NCBI GenBank assembly: GCA_016223145.1
Contig: JACRPN010000021.1
Location: 62,001-126,000 of the forward strand
Direction: 5' to 3'
Origin: Armatimonadota bacterium
Lineage (GTDB): Bacteria; Armatimonadota; Fimbriimonadia; Fimbriimonadales; Fimbriimonadaceae
DNA: 64,000 nt
Part shown: positions 24,514 through 33,943 of the stretch, one piece after another
Layout: the number at the start of each line of letters is the position of its first letter
Position numbering within the stretch: position 1 is the first letter of the stretch
Translations under genes and position numbers: made by a program
Notes under the pieces: generated by a model
What the model was told of the DNA's origin: nothing
Seen by the model: only the letters and a program-made list of their open reading frames with translations
Database searches by the model: none

Positions 24514-24892
24514 GCGAGGCTTGTACCCTACGTTGGCCCTCGCAGGCGCCTGTTTCATCGCAATATCGGGCTGCTCGGGCCGAACCATCCAGGGCGTGTG
24601 GTACGGCGACCTGCCGGGCACGCGATACAAAGAGTGCCGAATCGAATTGCGACCGGCCGCAGAACTCCGCGCCTCCTGCAAGAGCCCGTCCGAGACAATT
24701 GTGCAAGGGAGCTACCGTCTCGAAGGCGACACATTGACCCTCAACCTTTACCGTGCTCTGGAAGGCGAGAGGCTCAAGAACCTCGAGATCCGGGAGTCCG
24801 CGTGGAGTCTCAAAGGCCCGGGAAACCACATCGTTCTTTCGCCTCCCCTCTCCTATCTGCAAGAGGTCGAATGGGAAAGAAGACCGCAGTAG
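24512..24892 (+). CDS. Small lipoprotein of unknown function
   Basis: 126 residues from ATG 24512; an in-frame GTG at 24503 is an alternative with GGGGG upstream. Lipoprotein signal RGLYPTLALAGACFIAISGC ends in the lipobox ISGC. The mature part starts SGRTIQGVWYGDLPGT and is about 105 residues of alternating strands ending in SAWSLKGPGNHIVLSPPLSYLQ, which suggests a lipocalin-like or META-like small barrel, but I do not recognise a family. Its start codon overlaps that of the divergent RibD-like gene. Confidence 0.65.
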   Translation: MRGLYPTLALAGACFIAISGCSGRTIQGVWYGDLPGTRYKECRIELRPAAELRASCKSPSETIVQGSYRLEGDTLTLNLYRALEGERLKNLEIRESAWSLKGPGNHIVLSPPLSYLQEVEWERRPQ

Positions 24893-24946
24893 AGGTCTTG
24901 CGTGGCATACTTCGTCGTGACGATCTGCAGTCCCGGAGCCAACTCT

Positions 24947-27900
24947 ATGCGTCAACGAGCCTTTGCCCTCGCAGCCAGCCTGCTCTTAGTCGCCATCGCC
25001 GCCGCCTCGGCCGCTCAAACGGTCGATAGCCTGACCTTCGCCAACCTCAAGTGGCGCTTGATCGGCCCCTTCCGCGGTGGCCGTTCGATCGCCGTGGCCG
25101 GCGTGACCTCGCGCCCAACCGAGTTCTACATGGGCGCGACGGGCGGCGGCGTCTGGAAATCTAGCGACAGCGGCGACACCTGGAAGTGCGTCTCGGACGG
25201 CTTCTTCGAGTCGTCCACCATTGGCGCGCTGCAGGTCTCCGAGAGCGACCCGGACATCGTGTGGGCGGGTACGGGCGAGGGCTGCGTGCGCGGCAACATC
25301 ACGGTGGGCGAGGGGGTTTACAAGTCCACCGATGCGGGCAAGTCGTGGACCCATATGGGCCTTCGTGAGACCCAAACTGCAACCCGCATCCGCATTCACC
25401 CCACGAATCCAGACATCGTCTATGTGGCGGCGCTCGGGCACATTTTCGGGCCCAACAAGGAGCGCGGAGTCTACAAGACTACCGACGGCGGCAAGACCTG
25501 GAAGCAAGTGCTCTTCGTCAGCGACAAGGCCGGCGCCGTGGACCTCTGCATGGATGCCAAGAACCCGGAGGTTCTTTACGCCGCAACCTGGGAGGTCTAT
25601 AGGACTCCTTACACCTTGAGCAGCGGAGGGCCGGGCTCCAAGATCTTCAAGTCCACCGACGGCGGCAAGACCTGGACCGACCTCTCGGCAAATCCAGGGC
25701 TCCCCAAGGGCGTGCTTGGACGCATCGGCATCGCCGTTTCGCCCGCGAACCCCCAGCGGCTCTACGCAAGCGTCGAAGCGCTGGACGGCGGCCTGTTCAC
25801 CAGCACCGACGGCGGCGCGACCTGGGCCCTCACCAGCGACAACCGCAACTACCGCCAGCGGGCCTGGTACTACAGCCACGTCTACGCCGACCCGAAGGAC
25901 GAGCAGACGATGTACGTCCTGAATGTCGGCGCGGGCAAGTCCACTAACGGCGGCAAGACCTTTACGGGGTTTAGCCCGCCTCACAGCGACAACCACGATC
26001 TTTGGATCAACCCGAACGATCCCAAGATTTGGATCAGCGGGAATGACGGGGGCGCCTCAGTCACGAAGGATGCTGGCCGCACATGGACGGCGCAGGATAT
26101 GCCGACCGCACAGTTCTATCACGTTACGACCGACAGCTTCTATCCGTACCGAGTCTATGGAGCCCAGCAAGACAACAGCTCCATCCGCATCGCCAGCCGA
26201 ACCTTCGGGTTCGGGATCGGGCGAACGGACTGGGAGGGAACCGCCGGTGGCGAGAGCGGCTATCACGCCGTCAAGCCCGACGACCCCGACATTGTCTTCG
26301 GCGGCAACTACAGCGGCGACCTTTCCATGATCAACCACAGGACCGGCGACCGCCGTCAGGCGGACCCTTGGCCCGACAACCCGATGGGCCACGGCGCCAT
26401 TGACTCGGTTCAGCGATTCCAATGGACCTTCCCGATCCTCTTCTCGCCCCACAACCCTAACAAGCTTTATACGTGCAGTCAGTTCGTGCTCGAGTCAACA
26501 GATCTGGGCCAATCCTGGAAGAAGATCAGCCCGGACCTGACCCGAAACGACCCCAAAACCCTGCAATCCTCCGGCGGACCGATCACCAAGGACAACACCG
26601 GCGTGGAGGTGTATGGAACGGTCTTTACATTGGCCGAGTCGCCCGTCCAGAAGGGCGTGCTTTGGGCTGGATCAGACGATGGACTCGTCCACGTCACCCG
26701 CAATGGCGGGCGGTCTTGGACGAACGTAACCCCCAAGGGTCTCCCCGAGTGGGTGCGGTGCAGCATGATCGAGGCTTCACCGCACGATGCCGGCTCGGCG
26801 TTCCTGGCGGCGAACAACTTTCAGAACGACGACAGGGCGCCCTACGTCTATGTGACGCACGACTACGGCAAGACTTGGGAGCGCAGGGTCAACGGCATCC
26901 CGCGCGAGTGGTTTGTGCGCGTGGTGCGCGAGGACCCGAAGCGCAAGGGCCTGCTCTTTGCGGGCACAGAGCGCGGCGTGTTCGTCACCTGGAACGACGG
27001 CCTGTCGTGGCAGCCCCTCAAGATCAACCTGCCGAATACGCCGATTCACGACCTGACGATCAAGGATGACGACCTGGTGGCCGCCACGCACGGGCGCGCA
27101 TTCTGGATCCTCGACGACATCTCGCCGCTCCGGCAGCTCGACGACGCCAAGCGCAAGGCGCAGCGCCTGTTCGTCTTCAACCCGCGCGACGCGGTGATGG
27201 GCGGCGGTGGCGGCCGGCGCGGTCCCCGTGGGGCAGGTTCTCAACCTGCCTCCGACGCGAATGAGGAGATGGGTGAGAACCCGATGCGCGGACTCGTCGT
27301 GGGCTATCAGCTCAACGACAAAGCCGACTCGGTCACGATAGAGATGTTCGATAGGGACGGAGTCTTGATTGGGCGCTCGAATTCGGCCCCGACGGAAAAG
27401 GGCTTCCAGCGCGCGACGATCAGCACGGTGAACTACCCTGGTTACCGCAGCTTTCCGAACATGATCTTCTGGTTCGGTACCGGCGGCGGCGTACCCATTC
27501 CACCTGGAACCTACAAGGTGAAGGTCACCGCAAAGGGCAAGGACGGGGCAGGCAAGGATTGGACTGAGGCCGGCGAGACCACGATCCACGCGATGCAGGA
27601 TCCCCGGTGGTCCTGCTCCGAGGCCGACCTTCAGGAGCGGACCAAGTTCGCGCGCCAGATCGTCGAGCGGGTGAACGAGGCCAACGACACCGTGGTGCAG
27701 ATCCGCAACCTGAAGGCGGACATCACGCAGGCGATCACCGACTCGAAGGACGATGGGGACCTGAAGCTCGCTGGCAACCGCCTTTCGGCCGCGCTCTCGG
27801 CGGTCGAGGAAGAGCTTTACCAGGTGAAGAACCGCGCCGGGCAGGACCCCCTGAACTACCCGATCAAGCTGAACAACAAGCTAGCGGCGCTGCTCGGCGT

Positions 27901-28150
27901 GGTGCAGGGCAACAACCACGCGCCGACGGCACAGTCGCGCGAGGTCTACGCGATGCTCACCAAGCTGCTGAAGACTCAGCTCGACCTCTTCAAGGGCTTC
28001 ACGACGAAGGAGCTCGCCGACTTCAACAAGCTGGCGACGGCGAAGGGTCTGAAGGCGATCGCGGTTCGGGGCAAAGCCGAAGCCGGCGGTGGCGGCGGCT
28101 TCGGGGGTGAGGAGGACGAGGATCGAGATAGGGATGGGGACGGAGGTTAG
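24947..28150 (+). CDS. Large secreted BNR/VPS10-type beta-propeller protein
   Basis: Secreted protein of 1067 residues from ATG 24947, with signal peptide RAFALAASLLLVAIAAASAA. It carries many sialidase/BNR repeats with STDGGKTW and SGDTWK signatures (first near residues 60-80, further ones near 130, 180, 240 and 280, then later in the second propeller), as in sortilin/VPS10 and xyloglucanase-like two-propeller proteins. The C-terminal third has a helical region (VQIRNLKADITQAITDSKDDGDLKLAG) and ends in a glycine/acid-rich tail. A small insert near residue 760 contains a GCAGGTT/AACCTGC hairpin. Catalysis is not evident; this family is often annotated as glycosyl hydrolase. Its end overlaps the next gene by 4 bases. 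Confidence 0.85.
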   Translation: MRQRAFALAASLLLVAIAAASAAQTVDSLTFANLKWRLIGPFRGGRSIAVAGVTSRPTEFYMGATGGGVWKSSDSGDTWKCVSDGFFESSTIGALQVSESDPDIVWAGTGEGCVRGNITVGEGVYKSTDAGKSWTHMGLRETQTATRIRIHPTNPDIVYVAALGHIFGPNKERGVYKTTDGGKTWKQVLFVSDKAGAVDLCMDAKNPEVLYAATWEVYRTPYTLSSGGPGSKIFKSTDGGKTWTDLSANPGLPKGVLGRIGIAVSPANPQRLYASVEALDGGLFTSTDGGATWALTSDNRNYRQRAWYYSHVYADPKDEQTMYVLNVGAGKSTNGGKTFTGFSPPHSDNHDLWINPNDPKIWISGNDGGASVTKDAGRTWTAQDMPTAQFYHVTTDSFYPYRVYGAQQDNSSIRIASRTFGFGIGRTDWEGTAGGESGYHAVKPDDPDIVFGGNYSGDLSMINHRTGDRRQADPWPDNPMGHGAIDSVQRFQWTFPILFSPHNPNKLYTCSQFVLESTDLGQSWKKISPDLTRNDPKTLQSSGGPITKDNTGVEVYGTVFTLAESPVQKGVLWAGSDDGLVHVTRNGGRSWTNVTPKGLPEWVRCSMIEASPHDAGSAFLAANNFQNDDRAPYVYVTHDYGKTWERRVNGIPREWFVRVVREDPKRKGLLFAGTERGVFVTWNDGLSWQPLKINLPNTPIHDLTIKDDDLVAATHGRAFWILDDISPLRQLDDAKRKAQRLFVFNPRDAVMGGGGGRRGPRGAGSQPASDANEEMGENPMRGLVVGYQLNDKADSVTIEMFDRDGVLIGRSNSAPTEKGFQRATISTVNYPGYRSFPNMIFWFGTGGGVPIPPGTYKVKVTAKGKDGAGKDWTEAGETTIHAMQDPRWSCSEADLQERTKFARQIVERVNEANDTVVQIRNLKADITQAITDSKDDGDLKLAGNRLSAALSAVEEELYQVKNRAGQDPLNYPIKLNNKLAALLGVVQGNNHAPTAQSREVYAMLTKLLKTQLDLFKGFTTKELADFNKLATAKGLKAIAVRGKAEAGGGGGFGGEEDEDRDRDGDGG

Positions 28151-28908
28151 CGGTTCCCGGTGCAGAACCCGCCCTGCACCAGATACTTGTAGCTCTCCTC
28201 GACGGCTTGCATCATGTCGGTCGCGCATTCGTCGAGTTCGACCGTCGCCCAGCGCAGCACGCTCGGGTCGGCGGCCGCCATGATCGCGCCGATGTCCTGC
28301 TTGCCTGCCCCGACCGCCTGATGCGGCTGGCCCTGGACCAGCGGTCCATCCTTCACGTGGATCATAGGGGTGCGGTCTGCGTACTTCGCCAGCATGGCCG
28401 CGGGATCGTTCGCCCCGAACGCCGCCGCCCAATACACGTCCATCTCCAGCTTGAGGTTGGGGCAATCGTCCAACAGCCACTCGATCGCCAGCCTCCCCTC
28501 GACCGGTTGGAATTCGAACCAGTGGTTGTGCAGGCACATGGTGAGCCCAGCGGCCTCCAGCCCGGGCAGCACGGCGTTGACCTTCTCGGCGGTGCGCTTG
28601 ATCGCCTCGACGCTCTCGTAGTCGGGAATCCAAAAGCCCGCCATCAAGAGGTCCGTGCCCAGGATCTTGGCGGTGTCAATGGTCTCCTGAAGGGTCTCGG
28701 GGGTCGGAAAGGCGCAGCTATAGGCTGAGACCTGCATCCCGAATTGGTCGACTGCATTGCGAAACTGAGCCGCGTTCATCCCGGAGCCGGGACCGCTTTC
28801 GACCGCCTTGTAGCCAATCCTGGCGATGCGCCCGAGGATGGACAGGTGGTTGCTGTTCGCCATCTCGTTGCGGACGGTGTAGAGCTGGATGGAGATGGGA
28901 ATGACCAT
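28147..28908 (-). CDS. Sugar phosphate isomerase/epimerase (xylose isomerase-like TIM barrel)
   Basis: AP-endonuclease-2/hydroxypyruvate isomerase fold enzyme. N-terminus ISIQLYTVRNEM is typical, followed by GYKAVESG, the metal-site segments LHNHWFEF, LEMDVYWAA and MIHVKDG, and the final VELDE with a metal-binding glutamate. 253 residues from ATG 28908, normal length. The substrate is not deducible. Convergent with the BNR protein gene, with a 4-base overlap at the stops. Confidence 0.85.
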   Translation of the reverse strand: MVIPISIQLYTVRNEMANSNHLSILGRIARIGYKAVESGPGSGMNAAQFRNAVDQFGMQVSAYSCAFPTPETLQETIDTAKILGTDLLMAGFWIPDYESVEAIKRTAEKVNAVLPGLEAAGLTMCLHNHWFEFQPVEGRLAIEWLLDDCPNLKLEMDVYWAAAFGANDPAAMLAKYADRTPMIHVKDGPLVQGQPHQAVGAGKQDIGAIMAAADPSVLRWATVELDECATDMMQAVEESYKYLVQGGFCTGNR

Positions 28909-28944
28909 GTTGCGAACGCTACCCGATATTCAGGGGCTTCCCCG

Positions 28945-29103
28945 GTGCCGCCTCACCCCCGTTCACTTTGTTCGCCGAAGGAACCGGGGCAGGCACCGAC
29001 CCTCTCCCACGAGGGGAGAGGGAGTCATCGCCTCACCGACTCACCGTTTCTCCCCTTCCCCTGTCTCCGTCTCACCCACTCTCCGACTCTCCGACTCACC
29101 GTC
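28945..29103. repeat. Intergenic family A repeat followed by ACTCTCCG/ACTCACCG tandem tract
   Basis: 28947-29025 is a diverged reverse copy of the repeat found twice in dnaE2: CCTCACCCCCGTTCACTTTG, then ACCGACCCTCTCCC and ACGAGGGGAGAGG. It is followed to 29103 by short tandem units such as CTCACCGACTCACCG and CTCTCCGACTCTCCGACTC. Confidence 0.75.
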
Positions 29104-29700
29104 TCAGCCCTTCCGCCCTTGGCCACGGAGCTCGAAGCAGTTGCGGCAGCGTGCTTCGTAGGCTTCGGTCGCGCCGATCAGCACGGTCGGGTCGTCCACA
29201 TGCGCGGGCTTGCCGTCGATTTGGCGGTAGGTGTGGCTGGCCGGTGCGCCGCACTTCATGCAGATCGCCCGCAGCTTGATCACCTCGTCCGCCGCCACCA
29301 TCAGCGCCCCCATCGGGCCGAACGGCTTTCGTCGAAAGTCCTGGTCCAGCCCCGCGCAGATGACCTCCTTTCCCAAGTCGGCGAGCCGGACGACGAGATC
29401 GGTCAGCGAGGGATCGAAGAACTGAGCCTCTTCGATGCAGACGACCTGCGTATCCTTGTCGATCTTGTCCGCCAGTTCACGGACGTTCCGCACCGGCACG
29501 GCCTCGTGCTTGACGCCCATGTGCGTGACCACCATCATCTCGTCGTAGCGGGTGTCGATGCTGGGCTTGAAGACCTGCACCCTCTTCTTGGCATAGAGCG
29601 CACGCCGTGCCAGCCGGATCAGCTCCTCGCTCTTGCCGGCGAACATGCTGCCGCAGACGACCGTGATCTGGCCGAGCGGCCTGGTGCGGGGGCGGGACAT
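29104..29700 (-). CDS. tdk: Thymidine kinase (type II)
   Basis: Phosphorylates thymidine in nucleotide salvage. 198 residues with P-loop [26 protein letters not shown], Walker B-like [11 protein letters not shown], the lid/flexible region [13 protein letters not shown], and the structural zinc ligands CMKCGAPA (two Cys) and CRNC (two Cys). ATG 29700; the RPLG region preceding the strand ITVVCGS is normal. It stands alone, divergent from the methyltransferase gene at 29921. Confidence 0.93.
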   Translation of the reverse strand: MSRPRTRPLGQITVVCGSMFAGKSEELIRLARRALYAKKRVQVFKPSIDTRYDEMMVVTHMGVKHEAVPVRNVRELADKIDKDTQVVCIEEAQFFDPSLTDLVVRLADLGKEVICAGLDQDFRRKPFGPMGALMVAADEVIKLRAICMKCGAPASHTYRQIDGKPAHVDDPTVLIGATEAYEARCRNCFELRGQGRKG

Positions 29701-29920
29701 GGGTGAATGTTAGCGCAATGGGGGCGAAGGGGTTCGGGGTTCAGGGTTTGGGGGTTCCGGACTTTGCGTTTCTTTGCGTATAGGCGGCTTTGCGAGAAAT
29801 CCGATAGCCGGCGACAACAAGGAGCTTCGGAGCTCGCCCGGAGTCTCCACCCCAAAACCCCCCTCCTTGTCTTCGCTGTGCGAAAACAAGGAGGGGGGTC
29901 GCCGGAGCTACCATAGCGGT
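29701..29920. repeat. Intergenic hairpin element upstream of the methyltransferase gene
   Basis: 29858-29870 (CCCCCCTCCTTGT) and 29886-29898 (ACAAGGAGGGGGG) are perfect 13-bp arms, with TTCG/CGAA pairing again inside the loop. A GTCTCCACCCC block (29843-29853) precedes it. A related element, also led by GTCTCCACCCC, lies at 55214-55258. The earlier part is G-rich tandem text such as GGGGTTCAGGGTTTGGGGG (29728-29755). Confidence 0.7.
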
Positions 29921-30538
29921 GTGAGCGAGATCAAGCGCCATTGGGAGGAGGTCTATGGGCGAAATGCGCCGGAGGACGTGAGTTGGTATCAGGTGGAGCC
30001 CGAGCCCTCACTTTCGCTGATCCTGCGTTGCGGCCTACCTCTCGAGGCGCCGATCTTGGAGGTCGGAGGCGGGGCCTCGCGCCTGGTGGATGCGCTGCTC
30101 GACCATGGTTTTAGCAGGCTATCTGTTCTGGACGTCTCTGGCGCGGCGCTTGCCATCGTGCGGCGAAGGCTGGGGGACCGGGCCTCTCAAGTTCGCTGGA
30201 TCGAATCTGACGTCTTTGATGCGCCGCTGGAGCCGGGTTCGCTGACGCTCTGGCACGACCGGGCGGTGTTTCATTTCTTGGTCGAACCGGAATCGCGGCG
30301 GGCGTATTTCCAGCTTCTTTCGGAGTCGTTGATGAAGGGCGGCTTCGCGGTGTTGGGAGCGTTTGGGCCTGAGGGACCGGAGTCGTGCAGCGGCCTGCAG
30401 GTCCAGAGGGTCTCGGAGGCCTCACTCGTGGGGGAAATGGGGCCTGGGTTTGAACTTGTGGAGAGCCTGATTCATGAACACCGGACGCCGTTTGACACCG
30501 TCCAGCAGTTCCTGTTCGCACGGTTCATGAAACTCTGA
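29921..30538 (+). CDS. SAM-dependent methyltransferase (class I)
   Basis: 205 residues from GTG 29921, with GGAG upstream. Begins KRHWEEVYGRNAPEDVSWYQ, a pattern of the thiopurine/TehB-like methyltransferases, then SAM-binding ILEVGGGASRLVDALL, LSVLDVSGAALA and the motif WHDRAVFHFL. Substrate unknown; relatives act on tellurite or thiols, but this is inference. The coding region begins right after a strong hairpin (29858-29898). Confidence 0.83.
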   Translation: MSEIKRHWEEVYGRNAPEDVSWYQVEPEPSLSLILRCGLPLEAPILEVGGGASRLVDALLDHGFSRLSVLDVSGAALAIVRRRLGDRASQVRWIESDVFDAPLEPGSLTLWHDRAVFHFLVEPESRRAYFQLLSESLMKGGFAVLGAFGPEGPESCSGLQVQRVSEASLVGEMGPGFELVESLIHEHRTPFDTVQQFLFARFMKL

Positions 30539-30621
30539 CAGCCCATGCCCTCTTACTTCATCTCTTCATCCCTTCATCTCCCTAGCTCCCCCCGGCAGGG
30601 ATCACCACCCGTCTCGCCGAA

Positions 30622-32517
30622 ATGGGATCCATGCTTTGCGCGGCGCTATGCCTTCTTGCGGCTTCGGGAGCCCCCATGACCGGTCCCTCACTATCGCAGA
30701 TACCTCGCCTTACCAGTCCCTTCTTCGACCTCGCGCTCGATCCAATAAGGCCCCGGTTCGAGAAGCTCGCGATTGACGGCCTGGGCAAGGGGCGCTATGG
30801 GGATGGGGCCTGTTTGCCGAGCGAGGAACCCGAGAGCACCCTGAAGCTCACCTGGGTGAACCCGTCCATGGCCGTCTATGCCGACTCCAAAGGCTACGCC
30901 GCCTGGACGGTCTCATTGAAAGGGCGAATCCTGACGCTGCGCTCGAACTTTGTCCAGGGATCTCCGGTGAACCGCCCTTTTGAGCTTCGGTTTCGCCAGA
31001 AGGCCAACCATGCCACGCTACTCGGGCTGATGGCTCCTGACAGCCGCGCGGTCCAGCTTCCCTGTGTGCTGCACTTGCCAGACCAGGGCTCGATTCGCAT
31101 CAAGGGCCAGGGCGCGCTGCCCTATGACGCCAGGCGCTATGTCAAGCCGGAGCCCTATGTCTCGATTGCCTTTCCGGCCGCGACCGTTGGCCAAAAGAAG
31201 GTGAGCTACACCCTTGATGCCACCTGCATTTTCCCAAACTGGAAGGGCGCGGACGGTCCCCTGTTCGACGGCTTCAAGCGGGGCTATCTGAACATCTTCC
31301 AGCTCAACCCAAGGTTCCGAATGCTGTGCAACAACGCGTCCAGCGACGCGGTGCCGTTCACCGTCTACATGCTCGCTGAGGTCGCCAAAAAGGCCCCCGA
31401 ACTCGTCCCCGGCCTGCGCGCCATGGACCTGGTCAAGGCGACCGTAGACCGCTATCTCGCCGGCGAGAAGGGCTACGGGCTGCGCGGGTATGGGTCCACC
31501 GGATCCGACGCCGACATCGTGGGCTGGGCCACCCCTTACGATTCGCTCGACACCTACCCAAGCCTCCTCATCGCCGCGTGCGAAGTGGCGAAAGCCGAGC
31601 GCGACACGACCTGGGCCAAAGCCAGCTTTGCGACAATCTCTTCCTGGGCTAAGGAGATGATGGCCGGGGACCGCGACGGCAACGGCCTGGTTGAATACCC
31701 GCGGACCGGGAACTTCGGCGATCGACCCGTTCCCTCGAACCGCCCCTCGAACTGGTGGGATTGCATCAACTTCGGGCACGAGGACGCCTATGCGAATGCG
31801 CTGGCTTATCGCGCCTCTGTCCTGCTCGCCGAACTCGCTAGACGGCTCGGGCACAAGGACGAGGCTGCTTCCGCGACGGCTTTCGCCGTCAAGCTCAAAG
31901 CAAGCTACCATGCCACCTTCCTGAACCCCAAGACCGGCCTCCTTGCGGGATGGCGAAGCAAGGACGGGCAACGGCACGACTATGCGTTCCCCTTCGTCCA
32001 GGGCATCGCCGTGGCCTATGGTCTGCTAACCCCTGAGCAGGGAAACAAGGCGATGGACGTGCTGCTGGCCAAGATGAAGGCTGTGGGGTTCAACCGGTTC
32101 GATCTGGGTCTCCCGGGCAACCTGATCCCTGTTCCCAAGGGCGACTACGTCAAGCACGATTGGGCCGGGGCGATCGGCGTTGGAGAGCCCAGCCTGGACG
32201 ACGGCTCGGACGCTTTTCAGATCTATGAGAATGGTGGCGCGACGGGGTGCTATGCCTTCTTCACGGTCCGGGCGCTCTACCAGCTTGGGCGGATCGAAGA
32301 TGCACGGCGGGTGTTCCTTCCCATGCTTCAGGGCTATGCCGAGGGCAACTTCATGGGGTTTGGGCCGAATGGGCAGTCGAAGGACTGGCGCGCCTGGGAC
32401 GGGACCTGCCACGGCTATGAGGGGTTGCTGGTGGACGCATTCATGACGCTCCTCTGCGTTGAGGATGAACTGATGTCGCGGCTCATCGGCGTGCCCAAGT
32501 TGAACGAGCGGCCCTGA
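30622..32517 (+). CDS. Secreted six-hairpin-type glycosidase-like protein
   Basis: 631 residues from ATG 30622 with signal peptide MGSMLCAALCLLAASG. An N-terminal beta-rich part (about residues 20-215) is followed by an alpha/alpha-barrel: VPFTVYMLAEVAKKAPELVPGLRA, then SNWWDCINFGHEDAYANALAYRASVLLAELARRLG, a pattern of GH63/GH37-like six-hairpin glycosidases and amylo-alpha-1,6-glucosidases, and VGEPSLDDGSDAFQIYENGG. Acidic residues suitable for inverting catalysis are present (WDCINFGHED and EPSLDDGS), but I cannot assign the pair. Likely degrades an oligosaccharide outside the cytoplasm. Confidence 0.68.
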   Translation: MGSMLCAALCLLAASGAPMTGPSLSQIPRLTSPFFDLALDPIRPRFEKLAIDGLGKGRYGDGACLPSEEPESTLKLTWVNPSMAVYADSKGYAAWTVSLKGRILTLRSNFVQGSPVNRPFELRFRQKANHATLLGLMAPDSRAVQLPCVLHLPDQGSIRIKGQGALPYDARRYVKPEPYVSIAFPAATVGQKKVSYTLDATCIFPNWKGADGPLFDGFKRGYLNIFQLNPRFRMLCNNASSDAVPFTVYMLAEVAKKAPELVPGLRAMDLVKATVDRYLAGEKGYGLRGYGSTGSDADIVGWATPYDSLDTYPSLLIAACEVAKAERDTTWAKASFATISSWAKEMMAGDRDGNGLVEYPRTGNFGDRPVPSNRPSNWWDCINFGHEDAYANALAYRASVLLAELARRLGHKDEAASATAFAVKLKASYHATFLNPKTGLLAGWRSKDGQRHDYAFPFVQGIAVAYGLLTPEQGNKAMDVLLAKMKAVGFNRFDLGLPGNLIPVPKGDYVKHDWAGAIGVGEPSLDDGSDAFQIYENGGATGCYAFFTVRALYQLGRIEDARRVFLPMLQGYAEGNFMGFGPNGQSKDWRAWDGTCHGYEGLLVDAFMTLLCVEDELMSRLIGVPKLNERP

Positions 32518-32572
32518 TCCCACGCAAGCAATGCTCGTTAGCTCTTTCGAAGCGTGGATTCAGCGAACATCG

Positions 32573-33187
32573 TCAGGACGGCTTTTTCGCTTGTGGTTCC
32601 GGCGGCTGTGCCCTAAGCGCGGCGCCAAAACACCTATTGAGCTTGCGTGTTTCTCCGTCGAACTCGGCCATCCACGATTCACCCCTCCCAGGCCATAGGA
32701 AATTGATGCGGTAGTACGGACTCCCATTAGGGGTGAAACGGCCACCAAAAAGCGGTTCTGGTCCCGCGCTATATCCTCTGATCGTGGCCCTGGACGCAAC
32801 TTGCTTGCCGACATAAGGCTCAAGGAGCGCCCTGGCGAACTGCTCGCTAAGCGGCCCGGATTCGGTGCATGCTTGATGTTCAAGTGGCGGCAACGTGGCG
32901 GACGCAATGCCGAACTCTGGAGTCGCCATCAGGGACGCCTGCACTCCGGATTCGTCTTGGAGAAGCACGACGAACACCTTTCCTTGGTGGTTCCGGTCCA
33001 TCACCCTAATGGAAGCCCACCGCGAAAGATCTGGTAGTCCCCACCGAGCCAAGAACTGCTTGGCGGCAGGGAGCGCCACAGCTTCGGCGTGCCGCTCTTC
33101 GGCAAGCGCCCGAAGCCGGTTAGAAACCGGGATCGAGCCGGCAGCCAGCAACACCAGGACAACGAAGAACAGAGTGTACTTACGCAC
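32573..33187 (-). CDS. Hypothetical exported or membrane-anchored protein
   Basis: 204 residues from GTG 33187 (reads VRKYTLFFVVLVLLAAGSIP). One N-terminal hydrophobic segment serves as signal anchor, then a coiled or helical part with LAEERHAEAVALPAAKQFLARWG and a beta-rich domain ending in a proline-rich tail. No family recognised. Start inferred from the hydrophobic segment; no ATG lies nearby. It is convergent with the glycosidase-like gene. Confidence 0.5.
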   Translation of the reverse strand: MRKYTLFFVVLVLLAAGSIPVSNRLRALAEERHAEAVALPAAKQFLARWGLPDLSRWASIRVMDRNHQGKVFVVLLQDESGVQASLMATPEFGIASATLPPLEHQACTESGPLSEQFARALLEPYVGKQVASRATIRGYSAGPEPLFGGRFTPNGSPYYRINFLWPGRGESWMAEFDGETRKLNRCFGAALRAQPPEPQAKKPS

Positions 33188-33348
33188 GCCTACCAGGCAC
33201 CTTACCTTGCCTTGCGCTTCCCGCCGATCGAGGCTCCTGTCTCCTCGTCCACAACGAGGATGCACTTGTCGAAGCGCACGACGTAGGCATAGCGAAGTCG
33301 TCGCGCCGCAAGCAACGAAGCGCCTGACGGGTAACCTCAGACCTCCCC

Positions 33349-33867
33349 ATGCCCCACGACGTCCTACTCACTTCAGCCGAGATCCAAGGCAAGATCAAAG
33401 ACCTTGCCCACCAAATCAAGAACGACTATGGGGACGACCCCGTGCTGCTCGTAGGTGTGCTCAAGGGCTGCGTCTACTTCCTGACCGACCTATCGCTAGA
33501 ATTGGGACTGAACTTCACGCTCGACTTTGTCCAGGTGTCCAGCTATGGCAGCGGAAAGAGCTCGACCGGCGTGGTCCAGATCGTCAAGGACCTGGACGTG
33601 AACATCGAGGGCAAAAACGTGCTGATCGTGGAGGACATCGTGGACACGGGCCTCACGCTCAGTCACCTTCGCGACTTGCTCGGAACACGCCACCCAAAGA
33701 CCCTAAAAGTCGTCTCTTTGCTCACCAAACCTGAAGCCCGCGTGGCCCACGCGCCGATAGAATATGTTGGATTCGAGATACCGAACGAATTTGTGGTAGG
33801 ATACGGGCTGGACTACGCAGAGCGGTATCGCAATCTGCCCTACATCGCGGTTTTGCGCGAAGAGTAG
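33349..33867 (+). CDS. hpt: Hypoxanthine-guanine phosphoribosyltransferase
   Basis: Purine salvage enzyme joining hypoxanthine or guanine to PRPP. 172 residues, as usual. The PRPP-binding motif VLIVEDIVDTGLTL is perfect, preceded by LLVGVLKGCVYFLTDL and VSSYGSGKSSTG, and followed by base-recognition region YVGFEIPNEFVVGYGLDYAERYRNLPYIAVL. ATG 33349. It is followed by rho after 76 bases on the same strand. Confidence 0.93.
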   Translation: MPHDVLLTSAEIQGKIKDLAHQIKNDYGDDPVLLVGVLKGCVYFLTDLSLELGLNFTLDFVQVSSYGSGKSSTGVVQIVKDLDVNIEGKNVLIVEDIVDTGLTLSHLRDLLGTRHPKTLKVVSLLTKPEARVAHAPIEYVGFEIPNEFVVGYGLDYAERYRNLPYIAVLREE

Positions 33868-33943
33868 GCCTCCAGACTTCCTTTTCTGATTCGGGCTGGG
33901 ACCTTCTACCGGCCCATTGAATCTCACACCAATCAAGACCATC

